The notes: generated by a model from the letters alone, not told the origin. DNA of 64,000 nucleotides from Bosea sp. AS-1 (GCF_002220095.1 NZ_CP022372.1:4312501-4376500), one strand, 5' to 3'; shown: positions 47,054 to 56,714, numbered from the stretch's first letter. Numbers and translations: made by a program.

Positions 47054-48499
47054 TCAAGCCAGCGTGTAGGCCGTCTTGACCGTGGTGTAGAACTCCTTGG
47101 CGTAGGCACCCTGCTCGCGCGGGCCGTAGCTGGAGCCCTTCCGGCCGCCGAACGGCACATGATAGTCGACGCCGGCCGTCGGCAGGTTGACCATCACCAT
47201 GCCGGCCTCGCTGTTGCGCTTGAAATGCGTCGCATACTTCAGCGAGGTCGTGCAGATGCCCGAGGAGAGGCCGAACTCGGTGTCGTTCGCGACCGCCAGT
47301 GCCTCATCGTAATCCTTGACGCGGACGATGTTGGCGACCGGGCCGAAGACCTCCTCGCGCGAGATGCGCATGGCATTGGTAGTCTCGGTGAAGAGTGCCG
47401 GCTGGAGATAGAAGCCGGGTGTCTCGCGCTTCAGGAGCTCGCCGCCGAAGGCGAGCTTGCCGCCCTCGTCCTTGGCGATCTGGATATATTTCAGGTCCTG
47501 GTCGAGCTGGCTCTGATCGACGACGGGGCCGATCTGGGTACCAGCCTTCAGCGCATCGTCGACGACGACGCCCTTCAGCCGCTCGATGCAGGCCTCGACG
47601 AACTTGTCGTGGATGCCGGCCTGGACGATCAGGCGCGAGGACGCCGTGCAGCGCTGCCCGGTCGAGAAGAAAGCGCCGTTGACGGCGACTTCCACGGCCG
47701 TCTTGAGATCGGCATCGTCGAGCACGACGAGCGGGTTCTTGCCGCCCATCTCGAGCTGAACCTTCTTCATCGGGCTGGACGCGATGCAAGCGGCAGCGAC
47801 CTTGCGACCGGTCGCGACCGAGCCGGTGAAGGAGATGGCGGCGACATCCTTGTGCTCGAGCAGCGCCTGGCCAACGACCGAGCCACGGCCCATTACCAGG
47901 TTGAGCACGCCCTTGGGCAGGCCCGCCCGCTGGATGATGTCGACCAGCGCCCAGGCCGAGCCCGGCACGAGATCGGCCGGCTTGATGACGACGCAGTTGC
48001 CCCAGGCGAGCGCGGGCGCCATCTTCCAGGCCGGGATCGCGATCGGGAAGTTCCAGGGCGTGATCATGCCGACGATGCCGATCGGCTCGCGGGTGATCTC
48101 GACGCCGACGCCCGGACGCACGGAGGGGATCATCTCCCCGCCGAGACGCAGGCATTCACCAGCGAAGAACGCGAAGATCTGGCCGGCGCGGGCGGCCTCG
48201 CCGATGCCCTCGGCCAGGGTCTTGCCTTCCTCTCGCGACAGCAGCCGGCCGAGCTCGTCCTTGCGGGCGAGAATCTCGTCGGACGCCTTCTTCAGGATGT
48301 CATAGCGCTCCTGAGGGGTGGTGCGGCTCCAGGCCGGGAAGGCCGCCTTGGCCGCCGCGACGGCATTGTTCAGGTCCTCGACCGAGCCCTGCGAATACTC
48401 GCCGACCACGTCGCCAGTATTGGAGGGGTTGATGTTGCGCGACGCGTGCGCCGCGGCGGTCCATTCGCCGGCGATCAGGTTCTTGAAGGGCGCATTCAT
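47054..48499 (-). CDS. NAD(P)-dependent aldehyde dehydrogenase
   Basis: A 481-residue aldehyde dehydrogenase. Catalytic Glu is in [10 protein letters not shown] and the nucleophilic Cys in [16 protein letters not shown]; the cofactor region has [13 protein letters not shown]. The sequence resembles the alpha-ketoglutarate semialdehyde and succinate-semialdehyde branch, including [13 protein letters not shown] near the N-terminus, but the substrate is not certain. ATG 48499 has GGGAG eight bases upstream; a long N-terminal extension to 48733 is a shadow. Confidence 0.9.
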   Translation of the reverse strand: MNAPFKNLIAGEWTAAAHASRNINPSNTGDVVGEYSQGSVEDLNNAVAAAKAAFPAWSRTTPQERYDILKKASDEILARKDELGRLLSREEGKTLAEGIGEAARAGQIFAFFAGECLRLGGEMIPSVRPGVGVEITREPIGIVGMITPWNFPIAIPAWKMAPALAWGNCVVIKPADLVPGSAWALVDIIQRAGLPKGVLNLVMGRGSVVGQALLEHKDVAAISFTGSVATGRKVAAACIASSPMKKVQLEMGGKNPLVVLDDADLKTAVEVAVNGAFFSTGQRCTASSRLIVQAGIHDKFVEACIERLKGVVVDDALKAGTQIGPVVDQSQLDQDLKYIQIAKDEGGKLAFGGELLKRETPGFYLQPALFTETTNAMRISREEVFGPVANIVRVKDYDEALAVANDTEFGLSSGICTTSLKYATHFKRNSEAGMVMVNLPTAGVDYHVPFGGRKGSSYGPREQGAYAKEFYTTVKTAYTLA

Positions 48500-48623
48500 C
48501 TGCTTCACTCCCGCGAAAGGTGGATCCTCGCGGGCGGTGTTAGCGTCTTTGGGCCCGGAACGCCAATGCCTCTGCGACTGCCCGCCATCTACTGGTCGCA
48601 AATCCGGAGCTGCGCCCGGGCTC

Positions 48624-48776
48624 TCACTTCTGCTGGATCGACAGCCCATCCTTGCCGACAGTGATCGAGACGCCGTCGGGCTGCTTCTTCTCCTGGTAGA
48701 GGGAATAGCCGGTGACGGCGAGCGCGGCGACAAGAACGACCAGAATGACGATGAGCAGATTGCGGGATACGAGCAT
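48624..48776 (-). CDS. small single-pass membrane protein
   Basis: A 50-residue protein: MLVSRN, then a hydrophobic helix (LLIVILVVLVAALAVTGYSL), then the hydrophilic tail YQEKKQPDGVSITVGKDGLS. It should sit in the inner membrane with the tail outside or in the periplasm. ATG 48776 has GGAAAG upstream. I recognise no family function; such proteins are common in Hyphomicrobiales. It lies upstream of the aldehyde dehydrogenase gene on the same strand, 124 bases away. Confidence 0.65.
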   Translation of the reverse strand: MLVSRNLLIVILVVLVAALAVTGYSLYQEKKQPDGVSITVGKDGLSIQQK

Positions 48777-48924
48777 GTTCTTTCCAGAGTGAGGCGGCCC
48801 TCGCCGCGGCGGGAGGCAAACCCGCGCGATCACGCAAAAGTTCCCTCCTCCGGGGAACGTTGCGGCGCGCCGCGCGTTCTCAACAGCCGCGCGGCATGAG
48901 ATCATTGCGCCGCAGGAGGGGGCG

Positions 48925-49413
48925 ATGTCGGACACGGAATTGCAGGAGCGGATCTGGACGGCTCTCGACGCCCATCCTGTCTACATGGTGTCGTTGATCG
49001 CCGAAGACGGGCTGAAGACCCGGCCGATGTCCGGGCATATCGACCGCGAGCATCATCGTCTGCTCTTCATCACGCATCGGCATACCGGCATCATCGGCGC
49101 GGCGCTGCGCTCGCCGTCGGTCTCCATCGCCATCAGCCATGAGGACCGCAACTTCTACGCGGCCATCGCCTGCACCGCCTCGGAGGTGCCCAGCCGCGAC
49201 CTGCTGCGCCAGATCTGGACGCCAATGGCGAGCGCCTGGTTCCCGAACGGGCCCGACGACCCGGACGCCACGCTTCTGGCACTGACGCCGGTTTCAGCCG
49301 AGATCTGGGAGGGGCCCTCCAGCAGCGTGCTCGTCGCCTTCAAGCTCGCGACAGCGAAGATCCTCGGCCGCACGCCCGATCTCGGAGTCAACGCCACCAT
49401 CGATATGCGCTAG
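48925..49413 (+). CDS. general stress protein 26-like flavin split-barrel protein
   Basis: A 162-residue protein of the pyridoxamine-5'-phosphate-oxidase-like (FMN-binding split barrel) superfamily. The segment LKTRPMSGHIDREHHRLLFI and a C-terminal part with AEIWEGPSSSVLVAFKLATA match the general stress protein 26 branch, which binds flavin or related cofactors. Start ATG 48925 has GGAGGGGGCG upstream. It converges with the PAP2 gene. Enzyme activity is not predictable. Confidence 0.85.
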   Translation: MSDTELQERIWTALDAHPVYMVSLIAEDGLKTRPMSGHIDREHHRLLFITHRHTGIIGAALRSPSVSIAISHEDRNFYAAIACTASEVPSRDLLRQIWTPMASAWFPNGPDDPDATLLALTPVSAEIWEGPSSSVLVAFKLATAKILGRTPDLGVNATIDMR

Positions 49414-49421
49414 GACCGTCG

Positions 49422-50105
49422 TCAGGCCGGATCGGACGCCCTCATCCAGCGGCCGAACCAGGCCGTGGCGATGCTTGACCAGACAATGCCCAGACACCAG
49501 CCGCCGAGCACGTCCGTCGGCCAATGGACGCCGAGATAGATGCGGCTCAGCCCAATCAGCAGGACCATCACCCAGGCGAAGACAAGGCAGAGCAAGGCGA
49601 TATCGTCGCGCTGCGAGGCGAGCCCGACAAAGCCGGCGATGCTGAGCATCACCGCGGCCGAGAGGAAAGCATGCCCACTGGGAAAGCTCGCCGTAAAGGT
49701 CAGGGCGGCGTGCGTGACGATGTCGGGCCGCTCGCGGGCGATCACGATTTTCAGCCCGTTGCTGACGAGAAGCGCCATCAGCACGCTGGCCACCAGCCCG
49801 GTGGCAAGACGGCGGTAGCCGCAAAGCCAGAGCGCCAGCGCCGCAGCCGTGGTCATGAAGAAGAGGCCGACGAAGCTGCCGAAAGCGGTCATGTCGCGTA
49901 CCGCTTCCTGGAACCAGGCCGGGCCCAGCGGAACGGCGGGGTTGCCCGGCTCGCGCAACAGCAGGATCAGGCTCCTATCGAACGCGAAGCTGTGGCCTGA
50001 GGCGATGGAGGCTGCCAACGCCAGGAAGACGAGCCCCGCCAGCGCCGGAACGATCCATCGAAGGTGCAGCGGGGCAGGAGTCCTGCCGGACACGGGACGG
50101 GACAT
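49422..50105 (-). CDS. PAP2-family membrane phosphatase
   Basis: A protein of about 227 residues with six membrane helices and the three-part phosphatase signature: KIVIARERP, ASFPSGHAFLSA and SRIYLGVHWPTDVLGG. PAP2 enzymes remove phosphate from phosphatidate, undecaprenyl pyrophosphate or similar lipids on the periplasmic face. Start is uncertain: ATG 50105 has GGAAG upstream; ATG 50117 and GTG 50123 are also in frame, the last overlapping the stop of the lipid-kinase gene. The pair is probably one transcript. Confidence 0.88.
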   Translation of the reverse strand: MSRPVSGRTPAPLHLRWIVPALAGLVFLALAASIASGHSFAFDRSLILLLREPGNPAVPLGPAWFQEAVRDMTAFGSFVGLFFMTTAAALALWLCGYRRLATGLVASVLMALLVSNGLKIVIARERPDIVTHAALTFTASFPSGHAFLSAAVMLSIAGFVGLASQRDDIALLCLVFAWVMVLLIGLSRIYLGVHWPTDVLGGWCLGIVWSSIATAWFGRWMRASDPA

Positions 50106-50119
50106 GCGGGCTTCCATTC

Positions 50120-51019
50120 TCACGGCGTCGTCGAACGTGCCGCTATAACGCGAAAAGCCCGCGGCAGCAGGCTATAGGTCAAGGGGCCCGCCTTGCGCTC
50201 GACCTCGCCATCGAAAGTGACGTGCCCACGACGCTTGTCGCGGCGCTGCAGCACGACCTCGTCGCCGAAGAAAGAGGTCAGATGCCCGGAGGAGCGCCAG
50301 CGGCCGGAGACGACCGACAGCGCTGCCTTGCTGCGGGAGTAGAGGCCTCCGGCATTCAGGATGTGGACTTCGAAGACGCCTCCGTCGAGCTCTCCGCGGC
50401 GCCACTCGGCGCCGTCGAACCGGTTAACGGTGACAAGCACCGCATCCGCCTCGGCGACGAGATGTTCCTGGCCGATGCGGATATCCACGGAGATCGGACG
50501 GGTGAACAGGATGGAGCGCGCGGCCGCGAGCCCGAAGGCGGCGGCACGGCTGAACGGAATGCGCCGGCGAGCATATTCGCGCTCGCGCGCCATCAGGCTG
50601 AAGAAGCCCAGGCCGGAGAGAGAATGGAACAACCGGTCGTTGACGCGGCCGACATCCATCGCGACCGGCTCGCCCGCGCAGAGCGCCGCGACCTGCTGCT
50701 CCAAGGTGCCGTACAGGCCCAGATCGCGCCCGAGCACGTTCACGGTCCCCATCGGCAGGATTCCGACCGGCCGCTCCGCCTGGATCAGCACGGGCAGGAC
50801 ACGGTTGATCGTGCCGTCGCCGCCGGCGATGACGGGGACGGAATCGCCGGCCTCAACCGCCAGCGCAAAGGCGTCGTCGAGTTCACGCGGCGAGACGAGC
50901 TTGATCTCGGCGGCCGAGCCCTGCGCGGCAAAAGCGGCCTTCAGCCTCGCGGAGAAAACATCGGCCCCAGCTTCGAGAACGGTACCCGCGCGGGCATTGA
51001 CGACAACCGTGTGACGCAT
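50120..51019 (-). CDS. diacylglycerol/lipid kinase family protein
   Basis: A 299-residue protein of the DagK_cat family. The ATP-binding signature VIAGGDGTINRVLPVLIQAE is intact, preceded by the VVNARAG start of the fold. It likely phosphorylates a lipid such as diacylglycerol or a sphingoid base. It is followed on the same strand by the PAP2 phosphatase gene; kinase plus phosphatase suggests a lipid phosphate cycle, though co-action is an inference. Confidence 0.88.
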   Translation of the reverse strand: MRHTVVVNARAGTVLEAGADVFSARLKAAFAAQGSAAEIKLVSPRELDDAFALAVEAGDSVPVIAGGDGTINRVLPVLIQAERPVGILPMGTVNVLGRDLGLYGTLEQQVAALCAGEPVAMDVGRVNDRLFHSLSGLGFFSLMAREREYARRRIPFSRAAAFGLAAARSILFTRPISVDIRIGQEHLVAEADAVLVTVNRFDGAEWRRGELDGGVFEVHILNAGGLYSRSKAALSVVSGRWRSSGHLTSFFGDEVVLQRRDKRRGHVTFDGEVERKAGPLTYSLLPRAFRVIAARSTTP

Positions 51020-51082
51020 CGCTTCGTCGAGATAGGTCGCCCGAAGCCGTCCGCAAGGGCGGGATCGGGACCCGAAGACGCC

Positions 51083-51970
51083 TCAGGCCGCTGCCGGTTG
51101 GGCATCGAATTGCGGCGGCAGCATCGGTGCAAGCGGGATCGACAGATCCTCGACCTCCTCGGTGATCACCTCGAAATGCTGCACCGTATGGCTGCCGAAG
51201 GAGCTGATCATGGCGACATCCGTCGCGTCGCGGCCGCGGGCAATGACGATCCGGCCGATGCGCGGCTCGTTGTGCCGCGCATCGAAGGTGTACCAGCGCC
51301 CGCCGAGATAGACCTCGAACCAAGCGTTGAAATCCATCGGTGCGGGATTCGCGGGCACGCCGATATCGCCGAGATAGCCGTTGCAGTAGCGCGCCGGAAT
51401 GTTCAGGCAGCGGCAGAACGCAACTGCGAGATGGGCGAAGTCGCGACAGACTCCGACCCGCTCGTGAAACGCTTCGGAGGCCGTGCGGGTGCTGCGGGCG
51501 AAGTGGTAGCCGAAGCTCAGGTGGTTGTGGACGAAGTCGGTGATCGCCTGGACCCGTTCCCAACCGGGCTGGACCTGGCCGAACAGACTCCAGGCCTGAT
51601 CGGCGAGCTTGTCCGTCTCGCAATAGCGACTGCCCAGAAGAAAGGGCAGCGCCTCGCTCGGCAGGCGCGATGGAGGCACCTCCTGGGCAGCCGGGGTCTG
51701 ACGGTCCGGCTCGCCGGAATCCTGGATCAGCCCCTCCGATTCGAGTCGGACACCTCCAGGTGGCGCCACCAGCCGGCGAGAGATATTGCCGAAAGCGTCA
51801 TGGTGCTGACCGACCGCGACGGACATGGCGGAATTGGTGAGCGCCGTCGCCCGCATTTCATCCGGCCGCACGAGGTCGTGGCGGCGCGAGGGGTGGACGT
51901 CGAGCAGAGTCACGAGCGGCATCTCGTGCTCGCAGACGAGCTCGATCCGATAGCCGTAACGAATGCGCAT
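51083..51970 (-). CDS. transglutaminase-like protein, catalytic His replaced by Asn
   Basis: A 295-residue transglutaminase-like protein. The nucleophile C175 is present (ERVGVCRDFAHLA) and D230 is present (YTFDARHNEPRIG), but the usual His position reads MDF-N215-AWFEV. Related alphaproteobacterial proteins keep the surrounding FDARHN and GRDATDVA stretches, so this is a distinct subfamily. With no His it may be non-catalytic or use another base. ATG 51970 has GGGAG five bases upstream; a longer frame to 52150 is a shadow. It is not next to the other transglutaminase cluster. Confidence 0.85.
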   Translation of the reverse strand: MRIRYGYRIELVCEHEMPLVTLLDVHPSRRHDLVRPDEMRATALTNSAMSVAVGQHHDAFGNISRRLVAPPGGVRLESEGLIQDSGEPDRQTPAAQEVPPSRLPSEALPFLLGSRYCETDKLADQAWSLFGQVQPGWERVQAITDFVHNHLSFGYHFARSTRTASEAFHERVGVCRDFAHLAVAFCRCLNIPARYCNGYLGDIGVPANPAPMDFNAWFEVYLGGRWYTFDARHNEPRIGRIVIARGRDATDVAMISSFGSHTVQHFEVITEEVEDLSIPLAPMLPPQFDAQPAAA

Positions 51971-52107
51971 GAATTCTCCCGGTCGAAGGGTTGCCTCTCG
52001 CGGGCGATGCACCGCTGCGGCTTTTCGTTTCCCCCACTGATCAGACGCTCGACCGGTCGGCAAAGTTCCGGGACTTCGAAGAAAAACTCGGCCTGTAAAC
52101 ACGGGCC

Positions 52108-52140
52108 AAAAAAGAAGATGCGGGCCTTTCGGCCCGCATC
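52108..52140 (-). terminator. Rho-independent terminator of the PRC-barrel gene
   Basis: GATGCGGGCC (52117-52126) and GGCCCGCATC (52131-52140) form a perfect ten-base stem with a TTTC loop. On the minus strand it is followed by TTC and six T residues. It lies about 60 bases after the PRC-barrel stop codon. Confidence 0.85.
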
Positions 52141-52202
52141 CCGCCGCCACGGCGGTTCGGCTGGGGGGATAGCAACCGCCGCGACCTGCGCCTGGGCTGC
52201 CG

Positions 52203-52580
52203 CTACATCATCCAGTAGGGCATCGTGCCGTAATAATCGTGGACACGCTTGCCGTAAGCCTTGTCCTCCCAGTCGGGCTCGCCTTCGCTGTCGTACATCG
52301 GCGCAGCCTCGAGCTTTTCCTTCGTCAGCGGCACGACATAGCCGCCACGCTGGGGATCGTAGTCGAGCACACTCCAGGGGATGGGGTGGTACTTCTCGCC
52401 CAGCCCGAGGAAGCCGCCGAAGGACATGATGGCGTAGGCCACCTTGCCGGTCTGCTTGTCCAGCATGATGTCGTAGATCTCGCCGAGATGATCGCCCGAA
52501 GTGTTGTAGACGTCCGTGCCGGCGACCCGCGCGCCGGCGATCAGCGGATTCGCGCTCGCGGAAACATTGGACATCGTCAT
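52203..52580 (-). CDS. PRC-barrel domain protein
   Basis: A 125-residue protein with one PRC-barrel domain: VYNTSGDHLGEIYDIMLDKQ followed by TGKVAYAIMSFGGFLGLGEK and WSVLDYDPQRGGYVVPLTKE. PRC barrels bind proteins or RNA-processing partners, and stand-alone ones are often stress-linked in alphaproteobacteria. ATG 52580 has GGAG six bases upstream. It is divergent from the glycine-zipper gene and ended by a strong terminator. Confidence 0.88.
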   Translation of the reverse strand: MTMSNVSASANPLIAGARVAGTDVYNTSGDHLGEIYDIMLDKQTGKVAYAIMSFGGFLGLGEKYHPIPWSVLDYDPQRGGYVVPLTKEKLEAAPMYDSEGEPDWEDKAYGKRVHDYYGTMPYWMM

Positions 52581-52868
52581 CGTTCGCTCCATCCGTTTCA
52601 TCTGTGCCAGCCGCGCCAGCTGGCCATGGTTCATCAGCTCGACGGGTCAACTCGCTGCCGAAGTGAAGGTTCCGGAGGCTGCGGCTCTCTTTTGGAATGG
52701 TGGCTCATGGTCGGAATTCGCGCTGGGCAACCGCTCCCGCGCGGGATGACCACTCTCCCTCATCTCGCCCACATCCGGTCTCCCTCTCGCCTTGCCGGCG
52801 CGGGAACCTTTCTGGCGTCGGCCCGTTGGGCCTGCGAGCGACAAGTGCAATCGAGAGGAGGGACTCGC

Positions 52869-53135
52869 ATGAAGAAGGTGGTACTGATCGTCGCATTGGG
52901 CGCCGCCATTGGCGCCGGCGCGTGCACGCCCCGCGAGCAGAACGCGGGTACGGGCGCTCTGATCGGCGCGGGCGCGGGCGCCATCATCGGCGGCGCGGCC
53001 ACCGGCCGTGCGGGTGGGGCTCTGGCGGGTGCCGCGATCGGCGGCGCCAGCGGCGCCATCATTGGCGGAGCCGCAACGCCCCAGCGGTGCTACGGACGGG
53101 ACGAGTGGGGTCGGCGCGTGGTCTACGACTGCTGA
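52869..53135 (+). CDS. glycine-zipper lipoprotein-like protein
   Basis: An 88-residue exported protein with a hydrophobic N-terminus (MKKVVLIVALGAAIGAGA) ending at Cys19, a plausible but imperfect lipobox. A glycine-zipper region follows, repeating GALIGAGAGAIIGGAATG and GALAGAAIGGASGAIIGGAA. The C-terminus ends in GRDEWGRRVVYDC. Such proteins sit in the outer or inner membrane envelope. GGAGG precedes ATG 52869. Function unknown. Confidence 0.85.
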   Translation: MKKVVLIVALGAAIGAGACTPREQNAGTGALIGAGAGAIIGGAATGRAGGALAGAAIGGASGAIIGGAATPQRCYGRDEWGRRVVYDC

Positions 53136-53171
53136 GGCACGCCGCTCACGCGAGATCGCGTTTCATGAGAT

Positions 53172-53200
53172 GGGCTCGCCAGCGATGGCGGGCCCTTTTT
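53172..53200 (+). terminator. Rho-independent terminator of the glycine-zipper gene
   Basis: GGGCTCGCC (53172-53180) pairs with GGCGGGCCC (53187-53195) with one T-G wobble and a six-base loop, followed by five T residues. It lies 37 bases after the stop codon, on the plus strand. Confidence 0.8.
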
Positions 53201-53231
53201 CATGACCGGGTTTCCGGGACCGCGATCAGAC

Positions 53232-53975
53232 CTAGCCGTAGGGGCCGAAGCGACCAACGAAGCGGTGGCGCGGGCCAGGATAGAGCAGACGCACCGCCGT
53301 CACCGGACGATCCTGGTTCCAGGTCCGTCGCTCGACCAGCAGGCAGGGCTCGCCGATCGCGATGTCGAGCAACTCCGCCTCGTCAGCCTGCGCGCCGACA
53401 GCGCTGATCGCATGTTCCGCCTGGGACCAGAGGCTGTGCTGCAGCAGCCAATCTCCCGGCGGGGTTTTCGCGAAATCCTCGTCCGCGACGCCCGGTACGG
53501 CCGCCACATGAATGACGCGCTCCTCCAGCACATGCGGCTTGCCGTCAGCGCGGTGCAGGACAACGAGATGAGTGACCTTGTCGGAGCGCTTCAGGCCGAA
53601 ACGCTCGGCGACCTCGGCACTGGGCCGCCCATCGCTGCGCGCGAGGACGTCATAGGCATAGGCCTGCCCGAGTTGTTCAACCTCCTCCGGGATCGAAAGG
53701 ATGTCGAGCATGGCATGGCTGGCCGGAGGGCTCGCGACGATCGTGCCCGAGCGGCGGCGGCGAATGATCAGCCCTTCGCCGGCCAGTTGCACCAGCGCGC
53801 GGTGCACCGTCATCCGCGACGCGCCGAGCTGCTCCATCAGCGCGTGTTCCGGCGGCACGCTCGTGCCCGGCGGCCAGGCACCGCTCACGACGAGATCGCG
53901 GATCGCGCGCCGGATCTGGTCGTAGACTGGCCCGGCGCCATCCAGCTTCACAGCATCGGGCTGGGTTTCCGCCAT
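53232..53975 (-). CDS. hutC: histidine utilisation repressor
   Basis: A 247-residue GntR-family regulator of the HutC/FarR subfamily. The DNA-binding domain (about 15-80) reads VYDQIRRAIRDLVVSGAWPP then SRMTVHRALVQLAGEGLIIR, and a C-terminal UTRA domain binds the effector (urocanate in known HutC proteins). It lies 22 bases after hutF on the same strand, so it is in the hutF-hutC operon and probably autoregulated. The probable operator is the double palindrome at 55393-55441. Confidence 0.9.
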   Translation of the reverse strand: MAETQPDAVKLDGAGPVYDQIRRAIRDLVVSGAWPPGTSVPPEHALMEQLGASRMTVHRALVQLAGEGLIIRRRRSGTIVASPPASHAMLDILSIPEEVEQLGQAYAYDVLARSDGRPSAEVAERFGLKRSDKVTHLVVLHRADGKPHVLEERVIHVAAVPGVADEDFAKTPPGDWLLQHSLWSQAEHAISAVGAQADEAELLDIAIGEPCLLVERRTWNQDRPVTAVRLLYPGPRHRFVGRFGPYG

Positions 53976-53997
53976 CGTCTGTCCCGAATTGCCTCGC

Positions 53998-55365
53998 CTA
54001 TGCCGCGGCGAGCAGGCGCCGCATCACCGCAGCGAAGCGCACCCGCACCGAATCGCGAGCGACATGCCGTCCCTCCGCGACGACACTCCTGCCACCGACG
54101 ACGACATCGCGCAAAGGCAAGGCATTGGCAGCGAAGATCGCACTGTCGACCGCCTCGGCACCGGACTTGCCGACGATGGCCGGATGATCGATGTCGAGGG
54201 TGATGAAATCGGCACGATGGCCCGGCGCGATCGCGCCGATCGCGCGGCCACAGGCCTGCGCGCCGCCGGCGCAAGCGGCCGTCCAGAGCGCTAGCCCCGT
54301 CGAAGCCCGCTCCTCCGCGAAAAGCGCGCGTCGGCGGTCACGCAGACGCTGCGAGTATTCGAGCTGGCGCAATTCGGCGCCGGCATCGATCTGGATGTTG
54401 GAATCGCTGCCGACACCGAGGGCGCCACCGGCCTGCGCGTAACGGATGCCGTCGAAGATGCCGTCGCCGAGGCTCGACTCGGTAATCGGGCACAGGCCCG
54501 CGACCGCGCCGCTCAGGGCGATGCCATCTCGCTCCGCGTCGCTCAGATGGGTGGCATGGATCAGGCACCAGCGACCGTCGAGCGGAACCGTATCCATCAG
54601 CAGCTCGACCGGGCGCTTGCCGGTGATCTTCAGGCTGGCCTCGACCTCCGGCACCTGCTCGGCAACATGGATGTGGACCGGATCATGCGGCCGCAGAGAC
54701 GATAGCCAGCCGAGATCGTCGAGCGCGACAGCGCGCAGCGAATGTGGCGCAACGCCGAGCCGCGCATCCGGCAGGCCGTGGATCGCCGCGGCGCTTCCTT
54801 CCAGCAGACGCAGATAGGCATCGCGCTCATTCACGAAACGGCGCTGGCCGTGAACCGAAGGCGCCTGTCCGAAATTGCCGAAACGGTAGAGCACCGGCAG
54901 CAAGGTGAGGCCGAGCCCGGTTTCCTGCGCGGCGGCCGCGATGGCCTGCCCCATCGCGGCGATGTTCGCATAGGGACGGCCGTCCTTGTCATGGTGGAGG
55001 TAGTGGAATTCAGCGAGCGCGGTGAAGCCGCCTTCCAGCATCTCGACAAAGGCCTGCGCAGCGATGGCCTGCACGTCCTCGGGATCGAGCCTGTCGAGGA
55101 AGCGGTACATCACCTCGCGCCAGGTCCAGAAGGAATCCTCCGGCGCGCCGCGCTGTTCGGACAGCCCCGCCATGCCACGCTGGAAGGCGTGGCTGTGCAG
55201 ATTCGGCATGCCGGGCAAGGCGATCCCTGCAAAACGACGCCCCTCGCCGGCCGGTGCCGCATCCGGCTCGACGGCCGCGACGAAGCCATCATCGACAGTC
55301 AGTTTTACGTTCCTGGCAAAGCCTTGCGGCAGAAGCGCCTCCGCCAGATGCAGGGTCTCGATCAC
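53998..55365 (-). CDS. hutF: formimidoylglutamate deiminase
   Basis: A 455-residue metal-dependent amidohydrolase. The metal-binding stretch is MPNLHSHAFQRGMAGL, with later VDFITLDIDHP-like elements (GHRADFITLDIDHP). HutF turns N-formimidoyl-glutamate into N-formyl-glutamate and ammonia, the branch that then needs HutG. Start is GTG 55365, with GGAG seven bases upstream. It is divergent from hutI and shares the central operator. Confidence 0.92.
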   Translation of the reverse strand: MIETLHLAEALLPQGFARNVKLTVDDGFVAAVEPDAAPAGEGRRFAGIALPGMPNLHSHAFQRGMAGLSEQRGAPEDSFWTWREVMYRFLDRLDPEDVQAIAAQAFVEMLEGGFTALAEFHYLHHDKDGRPYANIAAMGQAIAAAAQETGLGLTLLPVLYRFGNFGQAPSVHGQRRFVNERDAYLRLLEGSAAAIHGLPDARLGVAPHSLRAVALDDLGWLSSLRPHDPVHIHVAEQVPEVEASLKITGKRPVELLMDTVPLDGRWCLIHATHLSDAERDGIALSGAVAGLCPITESSLGDGIFDGIRYAQAGGALGVGSDSNIQIDAGAELRQLEYSQRLRDRRRALFAEERASTGLALWTAACAGGAQACGRAIGAIAPGHRADFITLDIDHPAIVGKSGAEAVDSAIFAANALPLRDVVVGGRSVVAEGRHVARDSVRVRFAAVMRRLLAAA

Positions 55366-55392
55366 CGCTTCGCTCCACTGTCTCGGTTCGCG

Positions 55393-55441
55393 TCTAATTG
55401 CATATGCAAATATACGCTTGCCATTTGCATATGCAATTAGA
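55393..55441. promoter_or_regulatory. hut operator: double palindrome between hutF and hutI
   Basis: Two 19-base arms (55393-55411 and 55423-55441) are perfect inverted repeats separated by 11 bases, and each contains the palindrome TTGCATATGCAA (55398-55409 and 55425-55436; centres 27 bases apart). The element is strikingly AT-rich for this genome and lies in the hutF/hutI divergent gap. HutC repressors bind palindromes of this type, so both promoters are probably controlled here. Assignment to HutC is inference from position. Confidence 0.8.
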
Positions 55442-55481
55442 TAGCATACCCGCTAATCAAAGAGTAGCGGGAGGATGCACA

Positions 55482-56714
55482 GTGGCGAAAGCGCCCGGTG
55501 AAACGCTGGCTTGCGACAAGCTGTGGACCAACGCCCGACTGGCGACGATGTCGCCCGCGGTCGCTACTCCCTACGGCGCGATCGACGACGGGCTGATCGC
55601 AGCCCGCGACGGACGCATCGTCTATGCCGGGCCGCGCAGCGAGGCTCCTGCCTTGCAGGCGGCCGAGACCATCGACTGCGGGGGCCGCTGGATCACCCCG
55701 GGGCTGATCGATTGCCACACCCATCTCGTCTATGGCGGCGACCGGGCGCATGAGTTCGAGCTTCGTCTCCAGGGCGCGACCTATGAGGAGATCGCGCGGG
55801 CCGGCGGCGGCATCCTCTCCACGGTCAAGGCAACGCGCGAGGCGAGCGAGGATACGCTCTTCGCCTCCGCCGACCGGCGCCTCGCCGCGCTAATGGCCGA
55901 GGGCGTCACCACCGTCGAGATCAAGTCCGGCTACGGGCTGGAACAGCAGGCGGAGCTCAAGCAACTCCGCGTCGCGCGCCGGATCGGCCGCGAGCGCCCC
56001 GTCACCGTTCGCACGACCTTCCTCGGCGCCCATGCCGTGCCGCCGGAATACAAGGGCCGCTCGGGCGATTATACCGCGCTCGTCGCAGGGCCGATCCTCG
56101 ACGCCGTCGCAGCCGAAGAGCTCGCCGATGCGGTCGACGTCTTCTGCGAGGGCATCGCCTTCTCGCCTGACGAAACCAAGGCCGTGTTCGAGGCCGCCAA
56201 GGCCAGGGGCCTCGCGATCAAGATCCATGCCGAGCAGCTTTCCAATCTCTACGGCGCCAAGCTCGCGGCCGAAATGGGTGCTCTCTCCGCCGACCATCTC
56301 GAATATCTCAACGAGGACGGCGTCACCGCCATGGCCAAGGCCGGCACCGTCGCGGTCGTGCTGCCTGGCGCCTTCTACTTCCTGCGCGAGACGCAGAAGC
56401 CGCCGATCGAGTTGATGCGCAAGCACGGCGTCGCCATTGCGCTGGCGACCGATGCCAACCCCGGCTCCTCGCCACTGACCTCGCCGCTGCTCGTGCTCAA
56501 CATGGCCTGCACGCTCTTCCGGATGACGCCGGAGGAAGCCCTGGCCGGCCTGACCCGCCATGCCGCCAAGGCCCTCGGCCTCCAGGACGAAATCGGCACG
56601 CTCGAAACCGGCAAACGCTGCGATCTAGCGATCTGGGAGATCGAGCGCCCGGCCGAGCTCGCCTACCGCATCGGCTTCAACCCGCTTCACACCCGCATCT
56701 GGAACGGACAATGA
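55482..56714 (+). CDS. hutI: imidazolonepropionase
   Basis: A 410-residue amidohydrolase. Metal motif [20 protein letters not shown] and later [19 protein letters not shown]-like ([10 protein letters not shown]) and [10 protein letters not shown] are typical. It hydrolyses imidazolone propionate to N-formimidoyl-glutamate. Start is GTG 55482, with GGAGG seven bases upstream; the frame upstream runs through the operator. hutH overlaps its stop by four bases. Confidence 0.94.
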   Translation: MAKAPGETLACDKLWTNARLATMSPAVATPYGAIDDGLIAARDGRIVYAGPRSEAPALQAAETIDCGGRWITPGLIDCHTHLVYGGDRAHEFELRLQGATYEEIARAGGGILSTVKATREASEDTLFASADRRLAALMAEGVTTVEIKSGYGLEQQAELKQLRVARRIGRERPVTVRTTFLGAHAVPPEYKGRSGDYTALVAGPILDAVAAEELADAVDVFCEGIAFSPDETKAVFEAAKARGLAIKIHAEQLSNLYGAKLAAEMGALSADHLEYLNEDGVTAMAKAGTVAVVLPGAFYFLRETQKPPIELMRKHGVAIALATDANPGSSPLTSPLLVLNMACTLFRMTPEEALAGLTRHAAKALGLQDEIGTLETGKRCDLAIWEIERPAELAYRIGFNPLHTRIWNGQ

